In this document: positions 1 through 6,518 of the stretch, piece after piece | Layout: the number at the start of each line of letters is the position of its first letter | Numbering within the stretch: the first letter of the stretch is position 1 | NCBI GenBank assembly: GCA_015655225.1 | Contig: JAATFK010000112.1 | Location: 1 to 13,191 of the forward strand | Length of the DNA: 13,191 nucleotides | Direction of reading: 5' to 3' | Source of the DNA: Solirubrobacterales bacterium | GTDB taxonomy: Bacteria > Actinomycetota > Thermoleophilia > Solirubrobacterales > Solirubrobacteraceae | Position numbers and translations under genes: made by a program | Notes under the pieces: model-generated | The model's database searches: none | What the model was told of the DNA's origin: nothing | What the model saw: the letters and a program-made list of their open reading frames with translations, nothing else

Positions 1-1294
1 ATCCGGGTGTCTGCACCGTCGGCGACAGTGGGGCGCCGCAGCCGCGGCAGAAGTCGTCGGCGGCCGCGACCGCGACGCCGCAGGCGGGGCAGTCGGGCGC
101 GGCCTCGGGCGGGGGCGGCGCGCCGGCGCCGAGCGCGAGCGGCGCCGCGGCCCAGCTCTCGAGCACGAGGTGCCGGCGCAGGTAGAGGACCGTCTCGCGC
201 GCGATCGCCGCCAGCGGCAGCGCGATGAACGCTCCGACGATCCCCGACACCTCGTAGCCGAACAGCAGCGCGAAGATGATCAGCAGCGGGTTGATCCGCA
301 GCGAGTGCCCGAAGATCTGCGGCGCGACGATGTGCCCCTCGACCTGCTGGAGCGCGAGGAACGTGCCCGCGACCCAGATCGCCGAGAGCGGGTCGGCGAA
401 CAGCGCGACGAGGATCGGCGGCACCGCGCCGAGCACCGGGCCGACGTACGGCACCAGCTCCATCAGCCCGTAGAAGATCCCGAAGAAGAGCGCGTAGCGG
501 CTCCCGTCGGGGAAGATCCCGACGGTCCCGAGCAGCCACAGCGCGACCCCGGCGGTCGCGCCCATGATGAAGCTGAACAGCAGCTGGCCGCGCACGTAGT
601 GGGAGACGGCGTGTTGGACGCGCGTCGGGTAGTCGTCCTCGGCGGTGCCGTCGCCGGTCGGCATCACGGAGCGCACCAATCTCCCGATCGCCCCGCCGTA
701 CAGCAGCATGTAGACCGAGATCACGAGGATCAGGATCAGGTCGAACGAGGTCTCCACGACCGTCTGCACGAGGTCTCTCGCGAACGAGACGATCGAGCCG
801 GAGCTGCGCATCACTCTGTGCTCGAGCGTCGTCAGCGCGTCCTGGCCCTGGGCCTTGATCTGGAGGTTGATGCCCCGGTCGTCGAGCCACGTCTGGAGGT
901 TCGCGAGCGAGTGGTTCGCGCTCCGCGTGATCTGCGGCACGTCGTGCTGGAAGTTCTCCACCTGCGTCGAGACCGGGTTCGCGAGCAGGACGCCGATGCC
1001 CACGAGCGCGACGAGCAATCCGATATACACGGTGAAGACCGCGAGCCCGTGCGGAAGGCGACCGCGCTCCACCAGCTTCACGAGCGGATTGAGAATGAGC
1101 GCGACGACCCCGGCGACGAGGAAGATCAAGAGGACGGTGCCGGCGAGCTTCGCCAGCGCCCACAGCAGCAAGAGCGCGACCGGCAGCAGCACGAGCTGGA
1201 TCCAGCGCGGCACGACGACGGCCGTCGGTCCACGGCCGCGCGGTGGCGGGTCCTCCTGTGGGGTGTCCGTTCGCTCGTCGCTCACATCGCTCAC
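1..1294 (-). CDS. AI-2E family transporter with C-terminal zinc ribbon (3' end cut off by window)
   Basis: Membrane permease of the AI-2E/PerM (UPF0118) family; family members export small molecules or ions, and the substrate here cannot be told. At least 431 residues are visible, with no stop before the window edge. Hydrophobic segments lie near residues 33-68, 83-106, 180-200, 236-262, 265-300, 303-320 and 335-366. The family signature is clear: VPYVGPVLGAVPP at about 281-293, then QQVEGHIVAPQIFG at about 316-329. The segment at about 107-180 is the expected soluble region between membrane helices. After the last helix, a proline/alanine linker leads to Cys402-x2-Cys405 and Cys416-x2-Cys419 followed by GAPL, a zinc-ribbon pattern not normal for this family. 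The GTG at 1294 is the first in-frame start after the divergent ymdB-like gene; a GTG at 1285 is an alternative. No strong ribosome site is seen. Confidence 0.9.
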   Translation of the reverse strand, partial: MSDVSDERTDTPQEDPPPRGRGPTAVVVPRWIQLVLLPVALLLLWALAKLAGTVLLIFLVAGVVALILNPLVKLVERGRLPHGLAVFTVYIGLLVALVGIGVLLANPVSTQVENFQHDVPQITRSANHSLANLQTWLDDRGINLQIKAQGQDALTTLEHRVMRSSGSIVSFARDLVQTVVETSFDLILILVISVYMLLYGGAIGRLVRSVMPTGDGTAEDDYPTRVQHAVSHYVRGQLLFSFIMGATAGVALWLLGTVGIFPDGSRYALFFGIFYGLMELVPYVGPVLGAVPPILVALFADPLSAIWVAGTFLALQQVEGHIVAPQIFGHSLRINPLLIIFALLFGYEVSGIVGAFIALPLAAIARETVLYLRRHLVLESWAAAPLALGAGAPPPPEAAPDCPACGVAVAAADDFCRGCGAPLSPTVQTPG

Positions 1295-1333
1295 GACAGT
1301 CTCGGCATCCGCTGGACAGAATATGAGCGCAGC
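1295..1333. promoter_or_regulatory. Divergent start region between the AI-2E permease and the YmdB-like gene
   Basis: Only 39 bases separate the two divergent start codons, so promoters for both genes must overlap here or reach into the coding regions. The one AT-rich patch is at 1316-1326. Its minus strand contains TATTCT (1323-1318), which fits an actinobacterial TANNNT -10 box about 23 bases upstream of the permease GTG; no convincing -35 box accompanies it. An ATG at 1323 on the plus strand runs into a stop after four codons and is not used. Confidence 0.3.
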
Positions 1334-2137
1334 ATGAGCCGGCCCGTCTCGATTCTCTTCGTCGGCGACCTCGTCGGAGGCCTCGGCCGCCGTACGCTGA
1401 CCGCGCTGCTGCCCCAGCTGCGCGAGCAGCACGCGCTCGACTTCGTCGTCGTCAACGGCGAGAACGCCGCCGGGGGCGTCGGCATCACGCCGAAGATCGC
1501 CGACGAGCTGTTCGCCCAAGGGGTCGACGTGATCACGCTCGGCAACCACACCTACCGCCACCGCGAGATCTACCGCTACCTCGACGAGCACGACGAGATC
1601 CTGCGGCCCGTCAACTTCCTCCGCGGGCAGCCCGGGCACGGCAGCTGCGTGGTCGAGCACGACGGCATCCGGCTCGGCGTCGTCAACGTCTCCGGCAACC
1701 TCTACATGAAGGCCGGGCGCCCCGCGTTCTCCGAGGTCGACGCCGCCCTCAGCAGCCTGCGCGGCAAGGCCGACCACGTGCTCGTCGACGTGCACGCCGA
1801 GGCGACGAGCGAGAAGGTCGCGATGGGCTGGCACCTCGACGGCCGCGTGACCGCCGTCGTCGGCACCCACACGCACGTCCCGACCGCCGACGCGCGCGTG
1901 CTCCCGGGCGGGACCGCCTACGTCACCGACGTCGGCATGACGGGCCCGCGCGGCGGCGTGATCGGCGTCAAGCGCGAGCAGGCGATCGAGGGCCTCGTGA
2001 CGCAGATGCCGGTCCGCTTCGAGACCTCCGAGCTCGACCCCTGGCTGATGGGGGTCGTGGTGCGCGCGAGCGCGACGCCACTACGCGCCGACGGGATCGA
2101 GCAGCTGCTCCTGCCCTCCCCGACTGGCGTCCGCTGA
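1334..2137 (+). CDS. ymdB: YmdB-like metallophosphoesterase (TIGR00282 family)
   Basis: A 267-residue protein of the calcineurin-like YmdB family, whose studied members hydrolyse 2',3'-cyclic AMP in the cytoplasm; its length is normal for the family. Expected metal ligands are visible: Asp12 in FVGDLVGG, Asn41/Glu43/Asn44 in NGENAAGG, Asn71-His72 in LGNHTYRHREI, His154 in VDVHAE, and His179/His181 in GTHTHVPTADA. The RPVNF stretch near 91-95 and DVGMTGP near 199-205 are also typical. ATG 1334 is chosen because similarity begins at residue 5 and an open frame reaching much further upstream is only antisense to the permease. In many bacteria this gene lies next to rny (ribonuclease Y), but not here. 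The last 57 bases overlap the 3' end of the convergent glycosyltransferase gene. The biochemical class is firm; the exact substrate is inferred. Confidence 0.92.
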   Translation: MSRPVSILFVGDLVGGLGRRTLTALLPQLREQHALDFVVVNGENAAGGVGITPKIADELFAQGVDVITLGNHTYRHREIYRYLDEHDEILRPVNFLRGQPGHGSCVVEHDGIRLGVVNVSGNLYMKAGRPAFSEVDAALSSLRGKADHVLVDVHAEATSEKVAMGWHLDGRVTAVVGTHTHVPTADARVLPGGTAYVTDVGMTGPRGGVIGVKREQAIEGLVTQMPVRFETSELDPWLMGVVVRASATPLRADGIEQLLLPSPTGVR

Positions 2138-3886
2138 GACGACCGGCGGCGTCTCCTCCCCCAGCCCGAGTCGCGCCAGCAGCGCGAACATCACGAGCGG
2201 GAAGAACCAGGCGATGTAGAGGTAGAACCAGTAGTTGAGGCTCAGCTGCAGGGCGATCAGCACGGCCGCGCCGAGCGCCGCCGTCTGCACGATCGTCGGG
2301 CGCCGGGGGAAGATCCCGAGCACGAGCGCGAACAGGATCGCGGCGACCTCGACGCCCTTGCGGATCCCGTCGAGATGCCACAGGCCCCAGACCGAGAACG
2401 GCGAGCCGCGGTCGGACTGGAAGCCGAAGGTGTGCTCGTAGAACGTGTGCCAGTTGCCGTCGAGGATCACCGGCAGCATCGCGATCGCGGCCGTCACCGC
2501 GAACGCGATCGCGTAGCCGGCGAGCGCCTTCGGCCCTCGCTTCGGCGCTCCCTTCGCACGGGCGAACCCGTTCGGGGTGCGCAGCAGCAGCGGCGCGAGT
2601 GCCAGCGGCGCGAACTTCGTCAGTCCCGCGAGCGCGGCGAACACTCCCCGGGCTGGTGGCGAGGTCGCGACCAGCAGGGTGGCGACGATCAGCAGCGCGA
2701 CGAGGCCGTCGTTGCTGTTGGTGTTCGAGACGAAGAGCGTGAAGGGGAAGGCCGCCCACGCGTAGGCGAGCACGATCCCGAGCGTTGGCCCGCGCACCCG
2801 CCGGCCGAGCAGGAAGAGCCCGGCCATCGTCAGCAGGTCGAACGCGATCGCGGCCGCGTGGGCGGCCGGCAGGTCGTCCCAATGGCCGCTCCAGCCGAAG
2901 ATCCGCTCGAACGGCACGTAGGCGTAGTAGTTGACCGGGCCGTACGTGTCGCCGTGCGCGTTGTCGGTCGGCCAGGTGCCGTAGAGCGGCTGGTCGTGCG
3001 CGAGCCGGTGGGCGCCGATCACGCCCGAGTAGCCGACGTCGATCACGTTCGAGTTCGTGACGTTGAGCCCGACGCGGAAGCCGATCATGAAGATCAGGGC
3101 GACGACGAGCCAGGAGGCCGGCACGAGCAGGCGCAGCGGCTCCGGACGCCGTGGTCGTCGCGCGACGATGATCATGCGCACGAACAGGTAGACCATGCCG
3201 GGGTAGACGAGCGGGACCGAGAGTCCGATCCGCGCGCGGTTGAAGAAGTAGAGCGAGACCGAGAAGGCGACCAGCACGAGCAGGTCGAGGTGCAGCCACG
3301 AGAGGTGGCGGCGGCGGCGCGGCACGAACGGCAGCAGGAACAGCAGGCAGAACGGCAGCCAGACGTACCAGGCGTTCACGCGCCGGCCGAACGCGCCGTC
3401 GTAGCCGCGCGCCATCGTCCACGGCACCTGGTAGCCGGTCCACGCCTCGATCACGCCGCCGGTCGCGTCGAAGATCGTCACCTGCGCGATCTCGACACGC
3501 GTCTTGCCGGCCGGGAAGTAGCTCACCTGCCACTCGGAGGTGCCCTTCTCGTACGCGTTCGGGTAGACGCCCTTGTGCTCGCGCTGCTCCTTCTGGACCT
3601 TCTTGAGCCCGTTCGCGATCGCGATCGCCTGATTTGCGGTCAATCGGTGTCCGGGCGGGGCCACGTCGAGGCTCGGCGGGCTCGTGAGCGCGTTCGGGTC
3701 AGCGACCGTGGTGGCCGTCGTCGTCGTGACGGCGGCGGAGCCGGGGGCGCTCGCGCCGCCGACGACCGGGACGGTCGAGGCGAGCGCGTTCACGACGGGC
3801 GCCGCCTGTGCCGTCACCGGTGCGGCGACGAGCAGCGCCAGCAGCAGTGCCGCGGCGGCGATCAGTCCCGCCGCGGCCCGGCTCAT
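2081..3886 (-). CDS. Secreted PepSY-like domain fused to a GT87-like membrane glycosyltransferase
   Basis: A 601-residue membrane protein. Residues 1-29 look like a signal peptide (hydrophobic 7-28, AQA end). A low-complexity Thr/Ala/Pro linker follows, then a small domain at about 80-165 (LTANQAIAIA..., W119QVSYF, VTIFDATGGVIEAWTG) that resembles PepSY repeats. From about 173 there are many hydrophobic helices. The membrane part carries features seen in GT87/DUF2029-type polyprenyl-phosphate-dependent glycosyltransferases, including YGPVNYYAYVPFE at about 315-327, the SNTNSNDG loop at 387-394 and LTKFAPLALAP at 422-432. The likely role is transfer of a sugar from a lipid carrier on the outer face of the membrane; acceptor and sugar are unknown. 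The start ATG overlaps the GtrA stop by four bases (ATGA), so translation is probably coupled. The 3' end overlaps the ymdB-like gene by 57 bases. The N-terminal domain assignment is less certain than the membrane part. Confidence 0.82.
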   Translation of the reverse strand: MSRAAAGLIAAAALLLALLVAAPVTAQAAPVVNALASTVPVVGGASAPGSAAVTTTTATTVADPNALTSPPSLDVAPPGHRLTANQAIAIANGLKKVQKEQREHKGVYPNAYEKGTSEWQVSYFPAGKTRVEIAQVTIFDATGGVIEAWTGYQVPWTMARGYDGAFGRRVNAWYVWLPFCLLFLLPFVPRRRRHLSWLHLDLLVLVAFSVSLYFFNRARIGLSVPLVYPGMVYLFVRMIIVARRPRRPEPLRLLVPASWLVVALIFMIGFRVGLNVTNSNVIDVGYSGVIGAHRLAHDQPLYGTWPTDNAHGDTYGPVNYYAYVPFERIFGWSGHWDDLPAAHAAAIAFDLLTMAGLFLLGRRVRGPTLGIVLAYAWAAFPFTLFVSNTNSNDGLVALLIVATLLVATSPPARGVFAALAGLTKFAPLALAPLLLRTPNGFARAKGAPKRGPKALAGYAIAFAVTAAIAMLPVILDGNWHTFYEHTFGFQSDRGSPFSVWGLWHLDGIRKGVEVAAILFALVLGIFPRRPTIVQTAALGAAVLIALQLSLNYWFYLYIAWFFPLVMFALLARLGLGEETPPVVSADASRGGQEQLLDPVGA

Positions 3887-4332
3887 CTGCGGAAGCTCCA
3901 GAGCTTCTGCCCGAGGAAGGAGAGCGGCGTCGCGGCGATGATCGAGATCGCCTGCGCCAGCACCTTCGCCGTGCCGGCGCCCTCGACCAGCGCGATCAGC
4001 ACGAGGTAGCTGAAGCCGAAGGCGACCGCGCTGACGACGAAGAAGCGCACGCCCTGGAAGCCGACGTGGCCGTCATGCGCGCCGAAGGTCCAGTGGCGGT
4101 TCCACCAGAAGTTGTTCAGGACCGAGACGAGGAACGCCAGCACCGCGGCGAGCTGGTAGTCGATCCCGGCCGCGTGCACCGCGAGCGTGAAGACGATCAG
4201 GTTGACGACGTAGCCGCTCGCGCCGACGAGGCCGTAGCGGCCCAGCTGCAGCCAGTTGTGCGGGTGACGGATCCCGCGGCGGACGCGATGGTGCAGCGCC
4301 AGCGTGATCTCGGAGGTCGCGGGGTCGGCCAT
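3883..4332 (-). CDS. GtrA family membrane protein
   Basis: A 149-residue protein with four hydrophobic segments (about 33-53, 60-74, 96-116 and 122-140) and the GtrA signatures RYGLVGASGYVVNLIVF at 32-48 and VSVLNNFWWNRHWTF at 69-83. GtrA-like proteins are thought to move polyprenyl-phosphate-linked sugars across the membrane or assist such enzymes. Its stop overlaps the start of the GT87-like gene (ATGA), which supports a shared job: one presents the lipid-linked sugar and the other transfers it. A GTG directly in front (4335) could also start it. No Shine-Dalgarno sequence is seen; a TAATCT box ends five to eight bases before the start, so a leaderless transcript is possible. It also lies 28 bases after the phosphodiesterase stop and may be co-transcribed with it. 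Confidence 0.9.
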   Translation of the reverse strand: MADPATSEITLALHHRVRRGIRHPHNWLQLGRYGLVGASGYVVNLIVFTLAVHAAGIDYQLAAVLAFLVSVLNNFWWNRHWTFGAHDGHVGFQGVRFFVVSAVAFGFSYLVLIALVEGAGTAKVLAQAISIIAATPLSFLGQKLWSFRR

Positions 4333-4340
4333 CACCTGAC

Positions 4341-4346
4341 AGATTA
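4341..4346 (-). promoter_or_regulatory. Possible -10 box for a leaderless gtrA-GT87 transcript
   Basis: The minus strand reads TAATCT, matching the actinobacterial TANNNT -10 pattern. It ends five bases before GTG 4335 and eight before ATG 4332, the spacing at which transcription would start at or beside the start codon. No -35 box is visible at 16-18 bases. The site is also an AT-rich island in very GC-rich sequence. Confidence 0.35.
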
Positions 4347-4360
4347 ACCAGGTCGGGAGG

Positions 4361-5830
4361 TCAGCCGGCGACGGCGAAGTGCTCGGTGACCATCGGAGCG
4401 ACGTCGCGAATCGTCCACTGCTCGCGCGCGTCGCGCGACGCGGGGCCGGTTCCGCACCACAGCAGCGCGCCGAGCGAGTCGCTGCGGTGCAGCGATCCGT
4501 GGCTGCCGCCGCCGACGTGGGCGGCGCCGCCCCAGTCGACGAACTCCCAGCCGGGCGCGGCCGAGAGCAGCACGTCGCCGGCCGTCGGGCAGGTCATCAG
4601 CGACCAGACGCGGGCGAGCGCGTCGGGGTAGTCGGGCGTCAGCAGGACGCCGTCGCGCACCTCGGCGGCGAGCGCCGCGAGGTCGCCGTCGACGCTCCAG
4701 CGCCCGCCCCGCGGGTCGACGAGGTCGCCGCCGGGCGCGAAGCGCAGCTCGCCGCGCTCGCTCACGATCGCGCCCTCGCGGGGGGCGGGGCGGCGCATCA
4801 CGAGGTCGACGCCGGGGACCGTCGCGGCGAGCGCGGCCGCCTCCTCGGTCAGCTCCGCGCGGCGCTCGTCGTTCAGCACGTAGAGCATCGCCGAGCGCTG
4901 CGCCGGGTTGATCGTGATGTCGCCGTCAGTCGCGCGTCCGCCGTTGGGGCGCGCGACGTCCCAGCCGTGGAACGCCTGGTCGAGCCGGATCGTCTCCTCG
5001 ACCTGGGCGTGCGAGTGGTCGGCCATCACGATCATCGCGTGCTCGCTGAGGAACTGCTCGGGGCCGCCGCCGGCGTGCATCAGCCGCTCCAGCTGGCGGT
5101 CGGCCGCCGCGATCGAGGTGACCTGCGCGTGCGGGCCGTTGCGGTGCGAGTACGCGTCGTTGTCGGGCAGCGAGAAGAGCAGGAAGTCGAAGAGGTCGTG
5201 CTCGACCAGGTAGGAGCCGACGCAGCCGGTGTGCTGGTCGCGCTGGCCCGGCATCCCCAGCTGCCCCGTGCAGCCGGTCCGACGGCTCGCGAACAGGTCC
5301 GCGTAGAACAGCTCTCTCGGGCCGAGCACCGGTCTGTTGAAGCCGCCCGCGCTCGCGATCCGCGCGAGCCGCGTCTCGTTCGCGACCTGGTGCTCGTAGC
5401 GCCCCCGGAACATCAGGTAGGTCGTCCCTGCGGTGCGCACGTCGGCGTCGTCGAGCGACTCGAACACCGTCTCGACGTCGCGCGAGAGGTGCTTCGCGTT
5501 CATGTTGTAGACGGTGTCGGTCAGCGACCGCAGGAGGCCGAATCTGCGCGACGCGCCGAAGCTCGAGCCGTACTCGACGTAGCGCTCCTCCTCGCGCGAG
5601 AACCAGTTCATGCTCGGGATGTGGTGCTGGTCGGGCCCGGTGCCGGTCGCGATGCTGGCGGCGCAGACCGGCGTGACCGACGGGAACGCCGCGACGCAGT
5701 CGTCGACGTAGGCGCCCCGCTCCATGATCAGCTTCAGCATCGGCGCGCGGCCGCTGGCGACGGCGCGCTCCAGCATCGAGGGCTTCAAGCCGTCGAGCAC
5801 CGTCAGGACCAGCTTCGTGGGCTGGCTCAC
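4361..5830 (-). CDS. Alkaline-phosphatase-superfamily phosphodiesterase / nucleotide pyrophosphatase-like protein
   Basis: A 489-residue protein of the type I phosphodiesterase/nucleotide pyrophosphatase branch of the alkaline phosphatase superfamily. Metal and nucleophile positions can be read: Asp13 in TVLDGLKPSM, the presumed nucleophile Thr53 in FPSVTPVCAASIATG, Asp225 and His229 in NDAYSHRNGP, Asp271-His272 in VMADHSHA, and a late His444 in GGSHGSLH. It would hydrolyse a phosphodiester, pyrophosphate or phospholipid-type bond; the substrate is unknown. No signal peptide is present, so it is probably cytoplasmic or exported by another route. The GTG at 5830 overlaps the stop of the DUF4126-like gene by four bases (GTGA), which fixes the start; the longer upstream open frame is antisense noise. 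Its place between two membrane-protein genes and upstream of gtrA suggests a role in envelope lipid or glycan metabolism (inference). Confidence 0.88.
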   Translation of the reverse strand: MSQPTKLVLTVLDGLKPSMLERAVASGRAPMLKLIMERGAYVDDCVAAFPSVTPVCAASIATGTGPDQHHIPSMNWFSREEERYVEYGSSFGASRRFGLLRSLTDTVYNMNAKHLSRDVETVFESLDDADVRTAGTTYLMFRGRYEHQVANETRLARIASAGGFNRPVLGPRELFYADLFASRRTGCTGQLGMPGQRDQHTGCVGSYLVEHDLFDFLLFSLPDNDAYSHRNGPHAQVTSIAAADRQLERLMHAGGGPEQFLSEHAMIVMADHSHAQVEETIRLDQAFHGWDVARPNGGRATDGDITINPAQRSAMLYVLNDERRAELTEEAAALAATVPGVDLVMRRPAPREGAIVSERGELRFAPGGDLVDPRGGRWSVDGDLAALAAEVRDGVLLTPDYPDALARVWSLMTCPTAGDVLLSAAPGWEFVDWGGAAHVGGGSHGSLHRSDSLGALLWCGTGPASRDAREQWTIRDVAPMVTEHFAVAG

Positions 5831-6417
5831 CGCAGGATGCGCAGGCCGGCGTACTTCTCGCCCTCGCGTCTTCTCTGGCCGACCAGCAGCCAGACAAGGA
5901 AGGCGAGGAAGACGAGCGACACCGGCGGAACGAAGACCGAGAGCGCGGCGAGGACGAGCGCGAGCCCCTCGGCGTAGGCGGGCAGCGCGCTCGCCGTCTC
6001 GCTGTCGAGGCGGGAGCGGATGCGTCTGAGGAACAGCCGTGCGGTGACGACCGCGAGCGCCGCGCAGAGCACGCCGCCGACGAGGCCCGGCCACCAGGTG
6101 TAGCCGTCGTCCGCAAGGGAGCCGGCGAAGAGGACGGCGCCGAGCGCCAGCGCGAGTCCCAGCAGCAGGCCGCCGACCGGGCCGGAGTCGACGCGCTCGG
6201 GGCCGAGGCGGCGCTCGGCCAGCACCAGCAGGATAATCGCGACCACCAGCAGGGCGAGGAAGACGGGGCTCTCCAGGAACGAGAACTTGGTGTGGTCGAA
6301 GTCGATCCCGACGTTCCCGCTCGCGAGCGCGCCGACCAGCAGCGCGGGGATGAACGGGCGCAGGCCGACCGCGAGGGCGAGCCCGATGCCGAGGCAGATG
6401 TCGAGGAAGAGCTTCAT
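5827..6417 (-). CDS. DUF4126-like membrane protein
   Basis: A 196-residue protein with hydrophobic segments at about 3-32, 50-67, 80-101, 108-130 and 149-180. The N-terminal GLRPF near 18-22 followed by FDHTKFSFLESPVFLALL at about 40-57 and an ERRLGPERVDSGP stretch resemble DUF4126 proteins, which are membrane proteins of unknown function. A basic tail follows the last segment. ATG 6417 is the only sensible start; the upstream GGAAC is at best a weak ribosome site. It is the first gene of the leftward run and its stop overlaps the start codon of the phosphodiesterase gene (GTGA), so the two are likely made together. No catalytic residues are evident. The family assignment is from memory of the pattern and is moderately sure. 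Confidence 0.78.
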   Translation of the reverse strand: MKLFLDICLGIGLALAVGLRPFIPALLVGALASGNVGIDFDHTKFSFLESPVFLALLVVAIILLVLAERRLGPERVDSGPVGGLLLGLALALGAVLFAGSLADDGYTWWPGLVGGVLCAALAVVTARLFLRRIRSRLDSETASALPAYAEGLALVLAALSVFVPPVSLVFLAFLVWLLVGQRRREGEKYAGLRILR

Positions 6418-6425
6418 CGTTCCGG

Positions 6426-6431
6426 TACCGT
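6426..6431 (+). promoter_or_regulatory. Possible -10 box in the DUF4126 / aminotransferase divergent gap
   Basis: TACCGT fits the loose TANNNT -10 pattern. It ends six bases before an ATG at 6438, so transcription could begin at that ATG and give a leaderless leader ORF. No -35 box is seen. In such GC-rich sequence a single loose hexamer can occur by chance. Confidence 0.22.
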
Positions 6432-6437
6432 GGGCGC

Positions 6438-6518
6438 ATGACGATAGCCAACAGCGCCAGGGCTTTGGGGCGACCTGGCGAAGTCCGTCACATGCCGATC
6501 ACGAGAGGCCCAGCATGA
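6438..6518 (+). CDS. Possible 26-residue leader ORF overlapping the aminotransferase start
   Basis: An ATG at 6438 opens a 26-codon frame (MTIANSARALGRPG... ending in RGPA) that stops at TGA 6516-6518, overlapping the aminotransferase start codon as ATGA. That junction is the one used by genuinely coupled genes in this window. An internal ATG at 6492 would give an 8-residue version. There is no ribosome site; a TANNNT box six bases upstream would make it leaderless. The ORF contains the 7-bp hairpin at 6455-6480. It could be a leader peptide or simply chance. The peptide resembles nothing I recognise. Confidence 0.25.
   Translation: MTIANSARALGRPGEVRHMPITRGPA
6455..6480 (+). promoter_or_regulatory. 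Hairpin in the aminotransferase leader
   Basis: A perfect 7-bp inverted repeat, CGCCAGG (6455-6461) and CCTGGCG (6474-6480), with a 12-base loop containing CTTTGGGG. It lies 34 bases upstream of the aminotransferase start and has no T-run after it, so it is not a standard terminator. It could be an operator or part of a regulatory leader; it matches no riboswitch I recognise. Confidence 0.4.

Noticed and set aside
170..1333. Long plus-strand open frame running into the ymdB-like gene (would make a 655-residue protein)
   Set aside because: The first 388 codons are antisense to the AI-2E permease and give an Arg/Asp/Glu/Gln-rich sequence typical of GC shadows; family similarity begins only after ATG 1334.
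2375..4009. 544-codon plus-strand open frame
   Set aside because: Antisense to the GT87-like and gtrA genes; composition is charged low-complexity shadow with no recognisable domain.
4379..5977. 532-codon plus-strand open frame
   Set aside because: Antisense to the phosphodiesterase gene, which has clear metal-ligand motifs; the plus frame has none.
5831..6451. N-terminal extension of the phosphodiesterase frame on the minus strand
   Set aside because: Arg/Pro/Ala-rich and overlapping the DUF4126-like gene in another frame; the real start is the coupled GTG at 5830.
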